The notes: generated by a model not told the origin, from the sequence alone. A stretch of DNA of 64,000 nt from Pseudovirgaria hyperparasitica (GCF_010093815.1 NW_022985549.1:2996804-3060803); one strand, 5' to 3'. Positions 22,357 through 35,828 are shown, counted from the first letter of the stretch. Translations and numbers: made by a program.

Positions 22357-25300
22357 GACCCGATGTGCTCAGTATCACCGGCTGCTATACAATACAAGTC
22401 GAGTCGAGTCCTCTACCTCCGACCCCTATCTTCAGGCATACGCATACACACTTGTGCTAGGTATGATGTGTCCAGCTCTTTCGTGAAGGAGACGAAGAAG
22501 GTTCGGTAGAGCGATCGAATTAACCTTGAGATCTATGGAAGCCTGTCAGCCTTGGGTGTACTACATCTCATCCTGTTTGGTCAACTCGCATGGATCCTCC
22601 TGCTGCAGCAATCGAACGGCCTGCTGAGTAGTGTTCATACACCTGGTGGAATTACAGGCTGGCGACTTTGATCCCCGCCACGACGCCTTGGGTCGCGCTT
22701 TCTATCAAAAGAGAACAGTCCAGAGCTGAGATTTGACCTCGAGCGGGGCTGTGTCAGAGCAAGGATACATGCCATGAGGCTGACCGGCTGCTAAGCGAGA
22801 GCCTTTCACGTCGCCATGACATAAATGGATCATACCATGCGTTCGGGATACACTTCGATATATTCATACAAAACGAATGAGAGAAGTAGCAGGAATACCA
22901 TTTACTACGGATTTCGTTAAGCACCGACTTGAACTAGACATAGAAAGACTTGATAAGAGAACGACACGCCACAGCAACTCTATCGGATGAACAGATGAGA
23001 GAATGTAATGCGCAAGGAAAGGACTCCTCGGGTGACAAGGCAAATATACTAGTACCTAGAGGGGGCAAATCAACTTGGGAACGTTGTCGGCTGCACAAGC
23101 TACGAATGTCAGCATTATGTTTTGAAGCTCATAAGACCCTTTGTGAATATCAACTATAATGTAGCATATATGTGCTAACTTCAGACCAGGATGTATGAAG
23201 CCTCGGGTCCGTTATGCTGCTTGAAACACAAGATTCCGATTCTTCGAGCTCACGCGTCCATGTATCCACACTTCTTCCCGCTGTCAATGGATCGTGGTCA
23301 AGATGTGACCCCTGCCACAGAATTTCGGGTGAAACGGCTTGGATGTCGCACAGGAACGACGCGGAGAAAAGGTGTTGAGTGCGTGTCCTCGTACAACAGT
23401 GACAGGGTGTTTGTTGCTGCACGAGCAAGAGGTACAACGTTGACAGGGAGAGGAGATTAAGTTCGATTGATAAGATGGCCAAGCATGCGATACGGAAACG
23501 TTGTAACAAAGTCCTCGGCCCGTTCGTGAGAGTTCCATATCAGTTGCTATGACGCAAAGGGCGCGATGGAATGATAGCGGACGTAGCGCCAGGCTAATTA
23601 GATATTTGTCGGAGGCTGGAATGCCATCCACCATGTAATATTATTGCATACTTCGTCGAGTGTTTTCGATTGTGTCGGTCATTATTTTGAAAAGAATGCA
23701 AGGAAGTCAGTGATTCGCTGTTGGCGCTCCAAACACGGGACTCCTGCCGATCACCACAGGGATCCCCCCTGATAAATGACAGTCTATGACTGCTCGAGCT
23801 CGCCCCCACAAGCATATATGACGTAAGCAATGCGAAGTTGAAGGCCTGAAGCTCGAAGTCTGAAGCCCTACAGCAAGGTGTGTTGATGTTGGGGTTGAGT
23901 GCAAGCGGTTGCAGAGGTCATACAGACTATGTTGATTATGGAGTTGAAGGCATATTCCATCCGACCGGAACAAAGCAATGCAGTCCGCTGTCCGCTGTTC
24001 GGCGTGGAGTGTCATGAGTAGGATACGCCAACCATGCACGAGCTTGGCAAGGATTGTCTGTAACTTGTTGTTGTAGTGAAGGACTTGTCTGGTGCCACAC
24101 AACGGCTCTCGAATTGCAGAGGGAACGCGTCCAATCTTCAAATACCACGGATGGCCAGGACGCCAGGCCACGTCAACAGTTCTTGTTCACATCATGAGAA
24201 GCTCGAGAAAATGCTTCCTTTTCGTCGACTGAAACTTAGTGTTGATAGTGGATCGGACGGTACTTAGTCTGTAGACACGCAATGGTCTAGGATATAGGGC
24301 CAAGCCAGCGGCATATGGCGAGGAGTGACAGTCCTAGCCTCCTGCTAATAAGCTAATTGGTAGCAAGAGATCTTGGGCCATGATGAGAGACCCACTGCCC
24401 AGGTATGTGGGTAGTCAGTAATTAGTAGTATTAGCGGTGATGATGCTATAGTCACTATGGTGGTAGTTGTGGTGGTGTGCAGTGGTACAGTCGACTGCAG
24501 AAATTCGGTGGTAAGCGGCTCAGCAGTCGTCTTGCGGGCGTCGCGGAATCAGCAACAGCCGAGCGATTTACTCTCCGATCGTCCTGCATGTATCAGAAGT
24601 CGGTTGTCGTGAAGGAGGAGGAGATGGCGTTCAAATGAGGTGCAAACCGAGCGAGACAAAAGTCAAAGAGCGAGCTGTAGTGAGTGAATGGGAGGACACA
24701 AAACACACGACCTCGCAGGGTCGGGTGGATGGTGGGTGGTGGGCGATGGGCGATGGGCGATGGGTGAACAGGGCAGGACAGCAGCCTAAAGCATAGCAGA
24801 ATAGCTGCATAGACGCTAAATTATAGAGACGTAGGCAGCTAAAGGCCGCTGGAGACAGTCAATCTGGCGGGCTTTTCCTGTAGTTACCTACCCAGGTGCT
24901 ACCACAGGCTCCCCCCCCTCCCCGTACTTGGCATCATGCAAGCTAATCCGCTTTGACGCTGTGCCTAGACTGACTGTGGTCGGTATTGGGTAGACAGGAC
25001 CTAGTAAAAGTACCTTGACTCCGGCTTCTACTCAATTCCTCATCATCCTTCATCCTTGCCACACGCCTCAACTCAACACACCCCAATTCGCTTCCACGTC
25101 CTATCTCTTTCCCTTATCTTCCTCTTTCTTTCGCTCGCTGTCCGTTTGCATCCACGCGACGACGACGACGACGATAATATCACCTCCTGTGGACATGCTA
25201 CTGCGACTCTAACACAGTCGTCGTCCAGTCTGGTCTCCTGTTCCCTCAAACACCTCTCCTATCCATCGACCGCGGCCGTCACTCCTGGTTTACCGTACCT

Positions 25301-25587
25301 TTCAACCCCAATTACTCTCTCAAACCGGAACCCATCCACTCATCCAGCTCTCAAGACTCGTCCCCAGCCATCAATCTATTTACAGTCGGGCCGCCTAGTT
25401 CCGTGGACTGTTCCTAATACTTCAATTCGACAGCTTGAGCTCCTGATCCTGGTACTGAGCTCACTTAGTCGCGAAACGGAATAAAGTCAAGAACTGGCCA
25501 ATTCTTCTCGCCACGGCCAACATAATCTCACATCCACGTTGTGTATCTAGACACTCGTGTGAACTCGGTACTGTTACGACGCGCGCC
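22357..25587. other. Gene-poor 3.2 kb between the kinase and WSC genes
   Basis: This divergent spacer has no supportable gene. Several overlapping minus-strand frames near 23150-24170 have no family match or good splice context. A short GGGCGAT tandem repeat lies near 24741-24766. The part from about 25030 to 25590 is CT-rich and is probably the promoter and leader of the WSC gene. Confidence 0.4.
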
Positions 25588-27047
25588 ATGGGAGGGCTCG
25601 CGCCAACATGGATGAGCTTCGTTGCTGTATCATGGTTATGTTTGGCTTTCGCCCATGGCCAATCCACACTTTTCCGCCAGTCGTACTGTTCCAGTCAAAA
25701 TACAGGCTCTGACTATCCTGTCGGTTAGTGCGCGATCATGTTATAACATTAACGGTACTGACGCGTCTTTTAGACATCAATATGTATCAGTCTAATGGTG
25801 CTTGCCACGACAGGTGCAACTCTGAAGGCTATGCGCTTGCCATCGTACAGTACACAAGTTGCTGGTGCTCGAATCTCATCCCCGGCACTGAGACCAGTGT
25901 GGACAATTGCAATGTGGATTGTCCTGGCTATCCCGACGAGAAATGCGGTGACCAGGGCAGAGGTCTCTATGGATACGTAACACTGGATCGAAGACCGTCT
26001 GGGACAGCTGATGCCTCCTCACCCTCCTCTACACCGGTAAGTTCCACCTTTGATGATAATCTGGTTATAATCAGGCTCGTACTTCGACAACGACGGGTCC
26101 CGACGCGCGATATGTCTGACCCAATCCTGTCTTCTTTTCGTTATTCCTCCATGCAAGATCATTCGATCTTCTAGTTTTGACGCGCTGTTCAGAGTCAGGT
26201 GGCTGCACCAAGTTCTACATCTACGAAAGAAACTGTGACTGACGAGCATACTATCGTTCAGACGGTAGAGCCCGACACATCTGTGGTCACCTCCATTGTA
26301 TCCCTCACGCCTGTATGATTTGATATTTTCTTTGGATTCTATAATGTTTTCTCTTATTGGCCTCGCTGACTCGCTTCAACAGAGACCTGCCTCGCCTTCA
26401 TCCTCGTCACAGAATTCAGAGCCTCAGACTTTTGTCAGCACAAAGATAGTATCAGGCACCCCAGTAACCGAGTTCGTCACGACGTATCCGACCAATTCTC
26501 CTGGCAGTTCCCAACAAAATAACGACAATGACGACAGCGGCGTGTCTGGGGGTACAATAGCCGGTGCAGTTGTTGGAGGCGTCGGAGGCCTCGCTGCACT
26601 TGCCGGCTTGGTATTCTTCCTAATACGACGACGTCGTCAGAATTCAGATGACTACAACGGTGATGACAAAAGCTCGGGACCCCGGCGACATGTCAGCACT
26701 ATGAGCAAGACGGGCTTGCTTCGTTCCCGCTCAGTTAAAGAGCCTCCTGCTATCGCCGTACCACCAATCGTATACCGACAAGGGAGCTCTCATGGGCAAG
26801 AGTCCACCCATTCTGACCATGCCAGTACAGGCTTGGAACGAGAGAGGAGGAACAGTCGACCAATGTTCTACGATCAGAGACTGAATCCGTCAGCACTTCT
26901 CGGCCTTGAAAATAGCAGTCGTACCAGCCTAGGGACCATTGAAGATAATCGTGACTATACCAGGACACTGAATGTAAGGCATTGATGGATCCTAATTAGA
27001 CTTGGCTAACTCGCTTGTGTTAGGTCCGCAACCCCGATCCCGAGTGA
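25588..27047 (+). CDS. WSC-domain plasma-membrane sensor
   Basis: Wsc-type cell-wall integrity sensor feeding the Rho1/PKC pathway (family knowledge). Five exons: 25588-25723, 25774-26036, 26193-26312, 26383-26973, 27024-27047, giving about 377 aa. An N-terminal signal peptide (hydrophobic stretch SFVAVSWLCLAFAHG) is followed by a Cys-rich WSC domain with about eight cysteines, including CHDRC and CWC, in roughly residues 35-125. Then comes a Ser/Thr-rich stalk that is probably O-mannosylated, one transmembrane span (GTIAGAVVGGVGGLAALAGL, FFLI) followed directly by RRRRQ, and a cytoplasmic tail. The last exon adds only seven residues, ending in DPE. Phases agree at every join. The acidic C-terminal end resembles the conserved tail of other Wsc sensors. 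Confidence 0.9.
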
Positions 27048-28502
27048 CAGTTTACGCAGTATGCACCTCGATGACATATTTTCGTTTTTGGTTTGACATA
27101 AGCATCGGCGTTTTGAGCATTAACAACGGCAACGACATTGAGATTTATTCACGATAGTATACGGAATACTGCATGTGCGTGTGGTCTACATTGACATGCC
27201 CTATCCCGGACATGAACGTCCGGGCATCTGTCAACGTCATTTGCTGTCTTGCTATTACCGTTCTTGTATCTGTACATTTTTGCATCAGCTTCTTTACTGT
27301 CATCTGGCTGGTGCTCTGCTAGGCACGGCATATCACGCGCGTAACGTACATAGTCCGCATGGAGAGATGGACATGGGCCATGGAGTTTACTACCGAACCC
27401 GAGTCGGTAATGCGTTATAAAAAGACAACGGCTCTGGTCTGAGAAGCTTGAGAGGAAAGGCTTCCTGTCGTTTACAGCTATGCAGACCATATGCCGGAAG
27501 GATTGGAAATGCGCCAATTAACAAGAATAATGCAACATTTGTCTACTTTGAGACCTTCATACTTTGGAAAACTGTCTTGTTCTCAATACTAAAAAATTTT
27601 CGGAGATGCTCAACTAATGCTCGATTATGCCTGGCAACGACCAACTGACAACCCTGAAGAGAGATGATGCATTCTAGGTAGCCCTAGGTAGCGACTGCGG
27701 GTCCTGGCTTGGCGGCCTTAATATCAACTCCAGCGCGTGTACGCGATATCTACCTACAACCTTCCACACAATTGCTACAGTGTCACCGAACCTTGCACCA
27801 AAATCCTGCAAACCAAGACACTACTCCTGTAGTCTTTTGCCCTAGGGCCTGTTCCCAGCAATTACCAACTAAGCTCCTTTGCCTTCCATCCTTAAAATAC
27901 GTTCGGCTCATTGCGCCACACACACTCGAGAATCCTACGGTCGCCTACTAAACGTTGGAGTCAACCTCACAGGAAAGGTGGCCGCGTCCAGACATCATAT
28001 CACATCTGTTCCGAGGCGGTACGAACCGCAGCTAATGCTGACTGCCAACCGACACTCCACGAGCATCGCACGAGACCTGCCTGTTATCTGACCGCCGTCT
28101 TGGACTAGATCGCCCTTGTAGTCCCATATACCCTGGTGTCGCTCTGACTTTGGAGCCAGAAATAGAGAGCATAATCGATAGCAAGAGCTGGCAGGCAGCA
28201 GTATTGCACATCTCACGAAAGCAGTCATCCGTGTGGTAGGAATCCTGTGATTGTCGACTACTGCGTTCGGTTGTTGAACGGTCTGGTGCAGGAACAACAG
28301 TTCGCTCCTTCACGCCAGGGGGGTGCTTGAACTTGTCATTCCGTGTCCCCAGCAAGGCTAAGGGCGAACGTAGAGGGATCGTGAGATCCAAGGTCTGGGA
28401 ATCTGCGTCCTTAGAAGCTCGGTCGAGATAGTATCTAGTCGCATCAGTGCTCTGTACCAAAAACAGAACCCAACGCCTTGTCCTTGGGATATTTAAGCCG
28501 TC
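27048..28502. other. Spacer between the WSC and ArfGAP genes
   Basis: About 1.45 kb with the WSC 3' UTR and the ArfGAP promoter. Two overlapping minus-strand frames at 27995-28460 are in different phases and match nothing that I know. Confidence 0.4.
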
Positions 28503-30261
28503 ATGAGCAAGATGTGGGAGGTCGATCCTGAGACCAGAAGCAAGGTCAGTCTTTTACTCGATTCACTTCTTTATAAGAATAAAACCCATCATTCTTTTTA
28601 TCTATATACCCACTCTCTTCTCCTTCTTCATCTACTCATCTCCTCCCTACCATGGATGCTGGCACATATCACTGGTACCAAGGTACCAATGCTGACTGGA
28701 TCGCTGACTGGACTCGATATCAGCTCCTGGAGATCCAAAAGATCAACGGCAACAACCAGTGCGTGGACTGCGGCGCACCAAGTCCACAATGGGTACGTTG
28801 TTTCCCACCTGTACACTTTTGACTATCTATAGTCATGGCTAGCTCTGAGAAGATGCTCACATTTGTAGGCATCGCCCAAGTTTGGCATCTTTTTCTGCCT
28901 TTCTTGCTCCGGTGTACATCGTGGCCTTGGAGTTCACATTTCATTCGTCCGCAGCATCACGATGGATGCTTTCAAGAATGCTGAGCTCGAGAAGATGAGA
29001 TGCGGCGGAAATCAACCTTGGCGTAACTTTTTCAATGCACATGCCAGCACAGCGCGTGATGGCCTAAGTTTTGACAACTGTAGCATCTCTCAACGATACG
29101 ACTCCGAGGCTGGAGATGAATGGAAGGAGAGGCTAGCAGCAGCGGCTGAAGGCAGAGAGTATGTTCCTCAGCCGAGCACGAGGCGAGTGCGAGGGTCCGG
29201 GTCATCAAACGTAAGTAGAGCACAGACGCCACTGTCAAAGACAAGGAGCGCGGACATCCAAGGTGGTACTGCCGGTCGGTCAAGTTCACCATCGTTAGGG
29301 ACGTCGTCGCTAGGTAGCAAAAAAGCACAGAACGAAGCTTACTTCGCTAAAATGGGCGCCGACAATGCCAATCGACCGAAGGATTTAGCACCTAACCAAG
29401 GTGGTCAGTATTCTGGTTTTGGAAGCGATCCATTTCCGGAAAAGAGGAGTGATGGCATCGTACCAGGAATAGATGACTTTCAGAAGGACCCGGTGGCTGC
29501 ATTGACGAAGGGCTTCGGATGGTTGAGCTCTACGGTTGGGAAGGGCGCGAAGACAGGTTATGATGGCTGGGTCAAACCGGGCATGCAGAAGGTACATTGT
29601 TTTTTTCACGATATTGGGTTTTCTTGTTCGGCTCTTCTTGCGACTCTCTTGTCTTGTTTTTTCCTGTGTCACGAACTTATGTTTATGTTCTTGTTTTCTG
29701 TACTTGATAGACATCTCCTTTCCCGTCACGTTATCATGGTTCTCCTTTCTGCGCTACATGGCACTGCTACGTTCATATGTGACACCATATTTCCTCACCC
29801 TTTATCACAACTACGTTGTTCCATTGTTTGCCGTTCCTGAATACATTTCTCGCCAAGTTTGCACGACTGACAAGTCATCGCAGCTCGCCGAATCAGACAT
29901 TACGAATCAAGCCCGTCAGAACTTCACCACGCTCTCCACCAATCTCAACCAAGGTTTCCAGTCCTTTGTCGAAGGCTCTGACCAGAACCGTGCCGGTAGC
30001 TCCTCTGTCACTCGCGGAGCTAGCGCCGCCAACCCGGAGCGCAAGGACTTTTGGGACTCCTTCGGTGACGCCCCGAAGCCTACCGGCCAGCAGAAGGATT
30101 TCTGGGACGAGTTTGGTGCTGAACATGATGCGGGCCCTACTACCGCTACTACTGCGGGCCCGAAGCCGAAGAGTAGCGTGGGCACGGCGGCCATGAAGAA
30201 GACGGGCGGCGAGAGTACTAAGGGCGGCAAGGCGAAGGATGACGAGTGGGGAGAGTGGTGA
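28503..30261 (+). CDS. GCS1: Arf GTPase-activating protein, Gcs1-like
   Basis: ADP-ribosylation factor GAP acting in Golgi and endosome vesicle traffic. Four exons: 28503-28544, 28724-28792, 28869-29591, 29884-30261, giving 403 aa. The ArfGAP zinc finger CVDC...CLSC (C-x2-C-x16-C-x2-C) is rebuilt exactly across the exon 2/3 junction, followed by the catalytic-arginine block SGVHRGLGVHISFVRS. The C-terminal half has the ArfGAP1-type FGSDPF repeat and two tryptophan motifs (KDFWDSFG, KDFWDEFG) that resemble membrane- or coat-binding boxes, ending in DDEWGEW. Intron 3 is unusually long for this window (292 nt). The Sec7-PH gene at the right end would act on the same GTPase family in the opposite direction. 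Confidence 0.93.
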
Positions 30262-32894
30262 GCTGGGTCCTCCTTACGCACGATGCCACGGTGATTAGCG
30301 AAGGTGAGCGAGAGGCGTGGTGAGGCAGTAGTATGGTGGCCGTCGATGCACTACCTGTTTAAGGTATCACGCAGTGCAGATCGCATATATAGATAGATCG
30401 GACAGGGACAGCCTTGTTTACATGTCTGTGTGCGAACCTTGAAGTAAGCCGATGGACCATCCGGCGACGAGGTAGCGCGGAATTCAGACTATATACACTC
30501 ACCCGCATACATACATATACATATATATATATATCTATATATAAACAAACATACACACAGATATACACATACAGATACACAAATACAGATATACACATAC
30601 AGACACACACACACATAAACATACAACTTCACAGCCCAACAACACCCTAAAGAGACCACCAAAACCCACGAAAGACCAGCACTCCCACCCATCAACACAC
30701 ATACAATGCCAGGGTTCTTCTAGATTACTCAACAGTCAAGGGGTTATTTTCCCCTTTCCATCTTAAAAAAAAACCAACCAACATTTGTGCGCCATCTGGG
30801 TGTTTTGGTGTTTTGGTGTTGGGGGCCGTGGGGACGGAGGGGAACCTAATGATCGTCGGGTCTTGCATTGACCGTTTTTGATTTCCAGTCAGCATGAATT
30901 GGAAGTGGGGAGGGAGGAAGGAATGATGGGAGGACCGGGGGAAAGGAAGGAGGGGTGGAGGAGGGAAGGATGTAAGCATGATGCTCGTGCGGCTCTATAT
31001 CTATCCATCCATCCAGTACTGTGGTTCGGACTATCTGCCTGCCTATTACCTGCCTGTTTGCCCCTAGGTCCTACATACATATGTACATATGCAGGAACAG
31101 GATCCGCCACGCGACTGTGGATGTATGGATGGATACATGCATAAAGGCTAAGTAGTTGCGTGTGTTGGTTGGCCTTTGTGCTATCTGCCAGCAGGGTGGT
31201 GCGCAAGGCAGGACAGGCAGGGCAGGACAATCAAGCGTTGAGGTTGAGCTTGTTAGCAGTGAGATCATATACGCATCTGGCTCTCCTAGGATTGATTGAC
31301 GCTGGGATGGTAACTTTACTTCCTTACTATTCTCCTGGCATTAGCATTGGCATGGCTTGGGCTGAGTCTGAACGGTCAATGAACAGACTAGAATAGCCTA
31401 GTCTAGCCCTGCCGTGCATGCGTGCCTATAAACGGTGTTGTCATCATACATATAATTACAGTATCCATACACAGAAGCACAAGGCTGCCAAGTATCCTGC
31501 CCGATCCAGATTGGATCTGAATCTGGTTCGTATTCGGCCAGCACCCAACACGCTCACTACCCCAACTGCCCGAGTCAGACTGCTGCTGCTGCCTGTACCT
31601 GGCCTTGCATCGCAATCCTTCTCAACGGGCGGCCGAGTAAATGTGTGGGGGAATGGCCTGGAACGGGGGTAGTGTAGCCTAATGATTGCTATAGACGTGT
31701 GTGTGTCTGACGTTGGCGCGCTCGGAGCGGATCGTGGTCGGAGTTTTGTACTGTGGCTTACGTGATGGCTACTGCCTCGGTCGTATTGTTGTTATTGGGT
31801 ACTTTGTGCGTCATGCATAGTTGGTTGTCTTGCTCGAGAGAGAGGATGATAGCGGCTAATTAGTGTAGCCTTGGGACATATATGTTAGCTCAGATGCGAC
31901 GATGAGCATGAGTGTGTTTGTGCGGGTCTGCTACCTATCCATGGATGGAGCTAGAGGGCGGGATTCGGGAAAGCGGGAGTCGGGAGTCGGGCCGTTTGAC
32001 GGACTACTAAATATATGTATGCCATTCTACGTTCGAGCCTTCAGGGAGACAACTCCGACTATTAATAGGTATGTGGCGATGGATGCGAAATCTTAAGTTG
32101 TCGAAATGACTAATGAATTACCAAATGGATGGGAAACCAGGCGCTGGCAGAGGTATGTGCTCCAGACAATCTTTTTGTAGGCATGCACTTGCGCCACCGA
32201 GCGAATGAAGGGAATTTGTAACACTCCCGATGAAAGCACAATAGCTGTGAAACCTCGCTCTAAGAGAAATGCATAGCATTTGAATCGCAACATAGATTGG
32301 ATATTTGGGGCTGGTCTCGTAGCAGTAGGCCAATGAAATTGTCGTTGTTCGCGTCGATTGTTGACAATGCACACGCAGTGCTCGACGTGGATGATAGGCA
32401 GATCCATGCATAGGTATAAGTTCATATTACTGCTGTATACTTCTCGTGATTTCCACCCCCCGGATACCAACATGTCCAGGCCCGTCGCGAATCATGCGTG
32501 CCTTTGACAGATATTGATCGAGGATACTATTTCGAGTGCCTGAAAGATTAACACTTCCACCGAGGCTTCATGGCTCTGAGTGCAGATCAAATGAGATTCG
32601 GTGTGCATCCCAAGCGCATATGCTAGAGATCTGGAATAACCAAGCCGAGTGTATAGTGGACAACGCCTGACGTATGAACAACTAAATATGCACGGTGAAT
32701 GACCAAGAGTGCTGAGCACCGCCCTGCTGAGCCTCACACTATCACGGTGTTCTGATCGACGACTCCATGAAGTACTTGTGCCAGTCAGATGTTCCAAGAG
32801 GGCGCATTTCAAGGGGTATCCAGATTTGTAATGAGCATTGCAAACCCGTGAGCTTCCAAAGTGCAACCACTGGTGGCATACTATATTTCGACAT
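30262..32894. other. Gene-free 2.6 kb with simple sequence
   Basis: Tail-to-tail spacer between the ArfGAP gene and TAH18. It holds an AT/AC-rich simple tract near 30510-30630 and polypurine stretches near 30895-30975. A minus-strand frame at 32492-32941 contains a fragment faintly like a fungal transcription-factor domain (see findings). No gene is called. Confidence 0.4.
30510..30630. repeat. AT- and AC-rich simple-sequence tract
   Basis: Alternating TA runs followed by imperfect ACACAT/ACAGAT units. This produces several artefactual short frames on both strands. It lies downstream of the ArfGAP gene. Confidence 0.8.
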
Positions 32895-35080
32895 CTACCA
32901 AGTCTCTTGCTTATACCGACCTGTCTTCTCCATGTTTGCAAGATATAGCTCTGCTTCTTTGCGCTGAAACCTACCTTCTTGTTGAAATACTTCTATTAAT
33001 GCTTCACGGACTGCTTGTGGCATTTTACCAGACGACCTATGCAATCAATGAGCAATGCAATGAAGACACAGCGGAGTCAGAGCGCTCACTTACCCGCAAA
33101 CGTAGACCAAGCCGTCGTTGGTGTCAACTGCGCTGAAAACCTGATGGGCGTATTTGCGTATGAGATCTTGTACGTAAACCTTCTGTCTCTGTGAACAGTT
33201 AGCGAAGCACTTCCTCCGTTGTAGAAGCTGTCCACGCACCTGATCTCGCGAAAAGGCCGTGAATATATCTAGTGTACGCTTTTGTGAGAACGAATGCCAC
33301 TCTCGCTCGAAGAAATAGTCTGATGCTCTGTTTCGACATCCAAAAAACAAGATATCCCTTGATCTACTGGAAGAGCTGAAGCGGCCTTTGTTGTCTGAGT
33401 CCACCTCGTCCAGGTACATGTCGCGCTCGTGAACAAGTGACCGCAGGGGCGCAATGCCTGTACCAGGACCTATCATGATGACAGGTTTGTTCAAATCCTC
33501 GCGCTTCACACTTAGGCTGCCTCGCTGCAGGGTAACGCTTAATTTAGATCCAGGGCGAAGCGTTGCCACGTACCGCGTGCAGACACCTTGACGGACGCGT
33601 TTTATGACCGTACGATACTTGACGATTGCGATGAGCAGCTCAATATTTGTAATAGCTGGACCCCGCTTCAGATTGCCTCCGCTTGCTATGCTGAACTGTC
33701 TGCCTCTAATCGTAGGGACCAGACTGCATACAGACTGCCACGGCACCTTTACGGTCTCGAATTCCTGAAGTACTTCCAAGATGCTTCGTCGCGGTCGCGT
33801 AGTGTAGTCATAGAGCTCATCGATATATTGTGGGTCGGTGAATTCCAAAAGGCGATTGTGCTGGAAGTTATCTTCTGTGAAATGTGAAAGGATGGCGAAG
33901 AACGATCGGCGGGGAATTGCCATGATATCTAGATGGTTTGTGAGCAGTAACCTTAGGGTCAGCGGTCGCGAAGTATCTATGTTCTTGACAGGGGGCGACG
34001 GGTATTCAGGACTTTCAGCATGGTTTTGCATAGTCGGGTGGAAACAAAGAGGTTCGTCTGCAACCGATGTCCATTTCATGATATCGAGAAAATTTGAGAC
34101 GTCTGAAGGGAAGTTTTTCGGATAGATAGTCAGCACATCACCCGGACTGTAGCTGACTGGCGGTGTCGACAATGTCAAATGCCGTACATCTTGCCAATGA
34201 GAGGTTGCTGTCACCCGCTCATTTGTCTCTACTTTAGCTACCAGCCCACTAGGTATTGACAGGAGACTGTCGTCGGGCTGGTCATCATAAGCCTGTCTCC
34301 CACTTATAGGAGGATTTATAGACATGCTTGTCGCTTGATCTGCTTTTAGCAGCTGGAGTTCCCATTTTGGTCGAAGGAGCACATTATTTGGTATAGGGGT
34401 GACGCCCTCAGGCAGAGGATAATCGTTGCATATGCGCTCATATAAGCCAATGGACCACGGTAGGAAAGAGCCATCAATGCTTTAAAGTCGTCAGGCTTAC
34501 ATGCATGACTTGTGCGAATATGCGACTCACCCCTCTGGATGTTGCTCATCAGATTCTCCCCGATCGTAAATTGGAATTGCACCAAGCTGTACTAGACGGT
34601 TAAACAATTTGCGATGTGCCCAGTTGAACCTGTCAAAATTAACATGTTTGCATCTTTGGCGTGCTAGGAATGATTTGATATTACTGGGGATACGAGCTAT
34701 CGCCCAGGCCAAAAGACACGAAGTTGACTTTTTGCAGGCACCCTGGGCGCAGACGAGCACTCCGGATAGACTTCCAGAACGACTGTGCATTGGCTGGTAA
34801 GTCGCCTTGACCGGTGGTCGATATAGCGAATAGAACGATTGTGTGCTTGAGTAGCTGATTCTACAAGCCCATCGGGTCAGAGCATTGGAACGAAGCGTTG
34901 CGGATCGACTTCGTGAACACATACGAGGCTACAATTGTTCAATTCTAAGACACGCGTAGCAAAGCGAAGTCTCTCGGTGAGGCGCCCAAGTTCTTCAGCT
35001 ATGTCCTGAGCGCTACCTGTTTCAGAGCCATATAGCACGAGAGCGCTGCGCCCTGGCACAGGATCCTGGGACAAGGCCAT
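32895..35080 (-). CDS. TAH18: NADPH-dependent diflavin oxidoreductase (Fe-S assembly)
   Basis: Electron donor to Dre2 in cytosolic iron-sulfur protein assembly (family knowledge). Six exons on the minus strand: 34925-35080, 34685-34860, 34531-34629, 33240-34479, 33094-33188, 32895-33036, giving 635 aa, close to the usual length. Flavodoxin domain: YGSETGSAQDIAEELG, STTGQGDLPANA and LGDSSYPQFNWAHRKL (restored across an intron). FAD domain: RQFSIAS. NADPH domain: GPGTGIAPLRSLVHER, FFGCRNRASDYFFE, then KVYVQDLI and YVCGSSGKMP, ending GRYKQETW with the usual terminal Trp. All phases agree. Intron 4 (33189-33239) is 51 nt and stop-free in frame, so unspliced message would encode 17 extra residues; family alignment supports removing it. 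Confidence 0.93.
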
Positions 35081-35828
35081 GCGTGGAAATGAGCAGACGG
35101 TGTGATGATAGCGCACACAAAGAATTTGCGTGGTACTACAGGATTCAGACTGCTTAGGGATTTTGGTGGATCTAGCTCATCATGCGACACCAGTGTTGCT
35201 CCACCGGTGCCTCCAGGACTTACGGAAGCAAGTATTGGATGGCCAGGGAGTGTAGTGTGGTGAAAAGGAGAATGTGAAGGGAGTCGGGCTGCTGTGTGTT
35301 CGTGAGTGACTAATAAGTGTTTACCTAGGTATTGGTTGTTTAAGCTGCGAACGGCAACCGGCGACTCAAGGAGAGAAGGCGCCACCTTCACCACAGCAGG
35401 CAAGCACAGGGCAGTCACCCCCGGGCACCCACCATACGCCCTTGCTCGCTAAACCGCATGCGGAAGCCACCCACAGGCCATGTAAGTAAATTTATTCCGC
35501 CTCACAACAACGCCTCTCCTTTCCTCTTCTCTTCTCTCCACCAAACCTTCATCACAAGAACTAAACCAAACACTCTACTTTCAACTTCACCTGTATTCGG
35601 GCACTTAGCTTCCCAAAAACAACTCCCTCTCGTCAATCGTCCCTCCAGCTCAGGCGGCCTTACGACAAGTTTCAACCTCTTAATCTTTACAAACTTTCCA
35701 AGGCAGACAGCAGTCTACCCAGGACCCCACAAGTTTCCTCAACTTTCTGCACGGTACCCAGACACTCCTTTCTCGAGTGTCTTCATCTTCTTTGCACACC
35801 TCGTGTCATCAAAATCAAAACTTTCAAA
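35081..35828. promoter_or_regulatory. Divergent promoter, TAH18 and two-RRM gene
   Basis: A 748-bp region between two start codons. The right part (about 35505-35825) is CT-rich on the plus strand, with CTCTTCTCTTCTCTCC-like runs, as is common in leaders of strongly expressed fungal genes. I see no clear TATA box. Confidence 0.5.

Noticed and set aside
23707-24171. Minus-strand 154-aa frame
   Set aside because: No domain, several overlapping frames of equal quality in the same place.
27995-28460. Two overlapping minus-strand frames that together look slightly protein-like
   Set aside because: They are in different phases, without a splice site that joins them, and match no family I know.
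30359-30732. Cys/Val/Tyr-rich minus-strand frames
   Set aside because: These are translations of the AT/AC simple-sequence tract.
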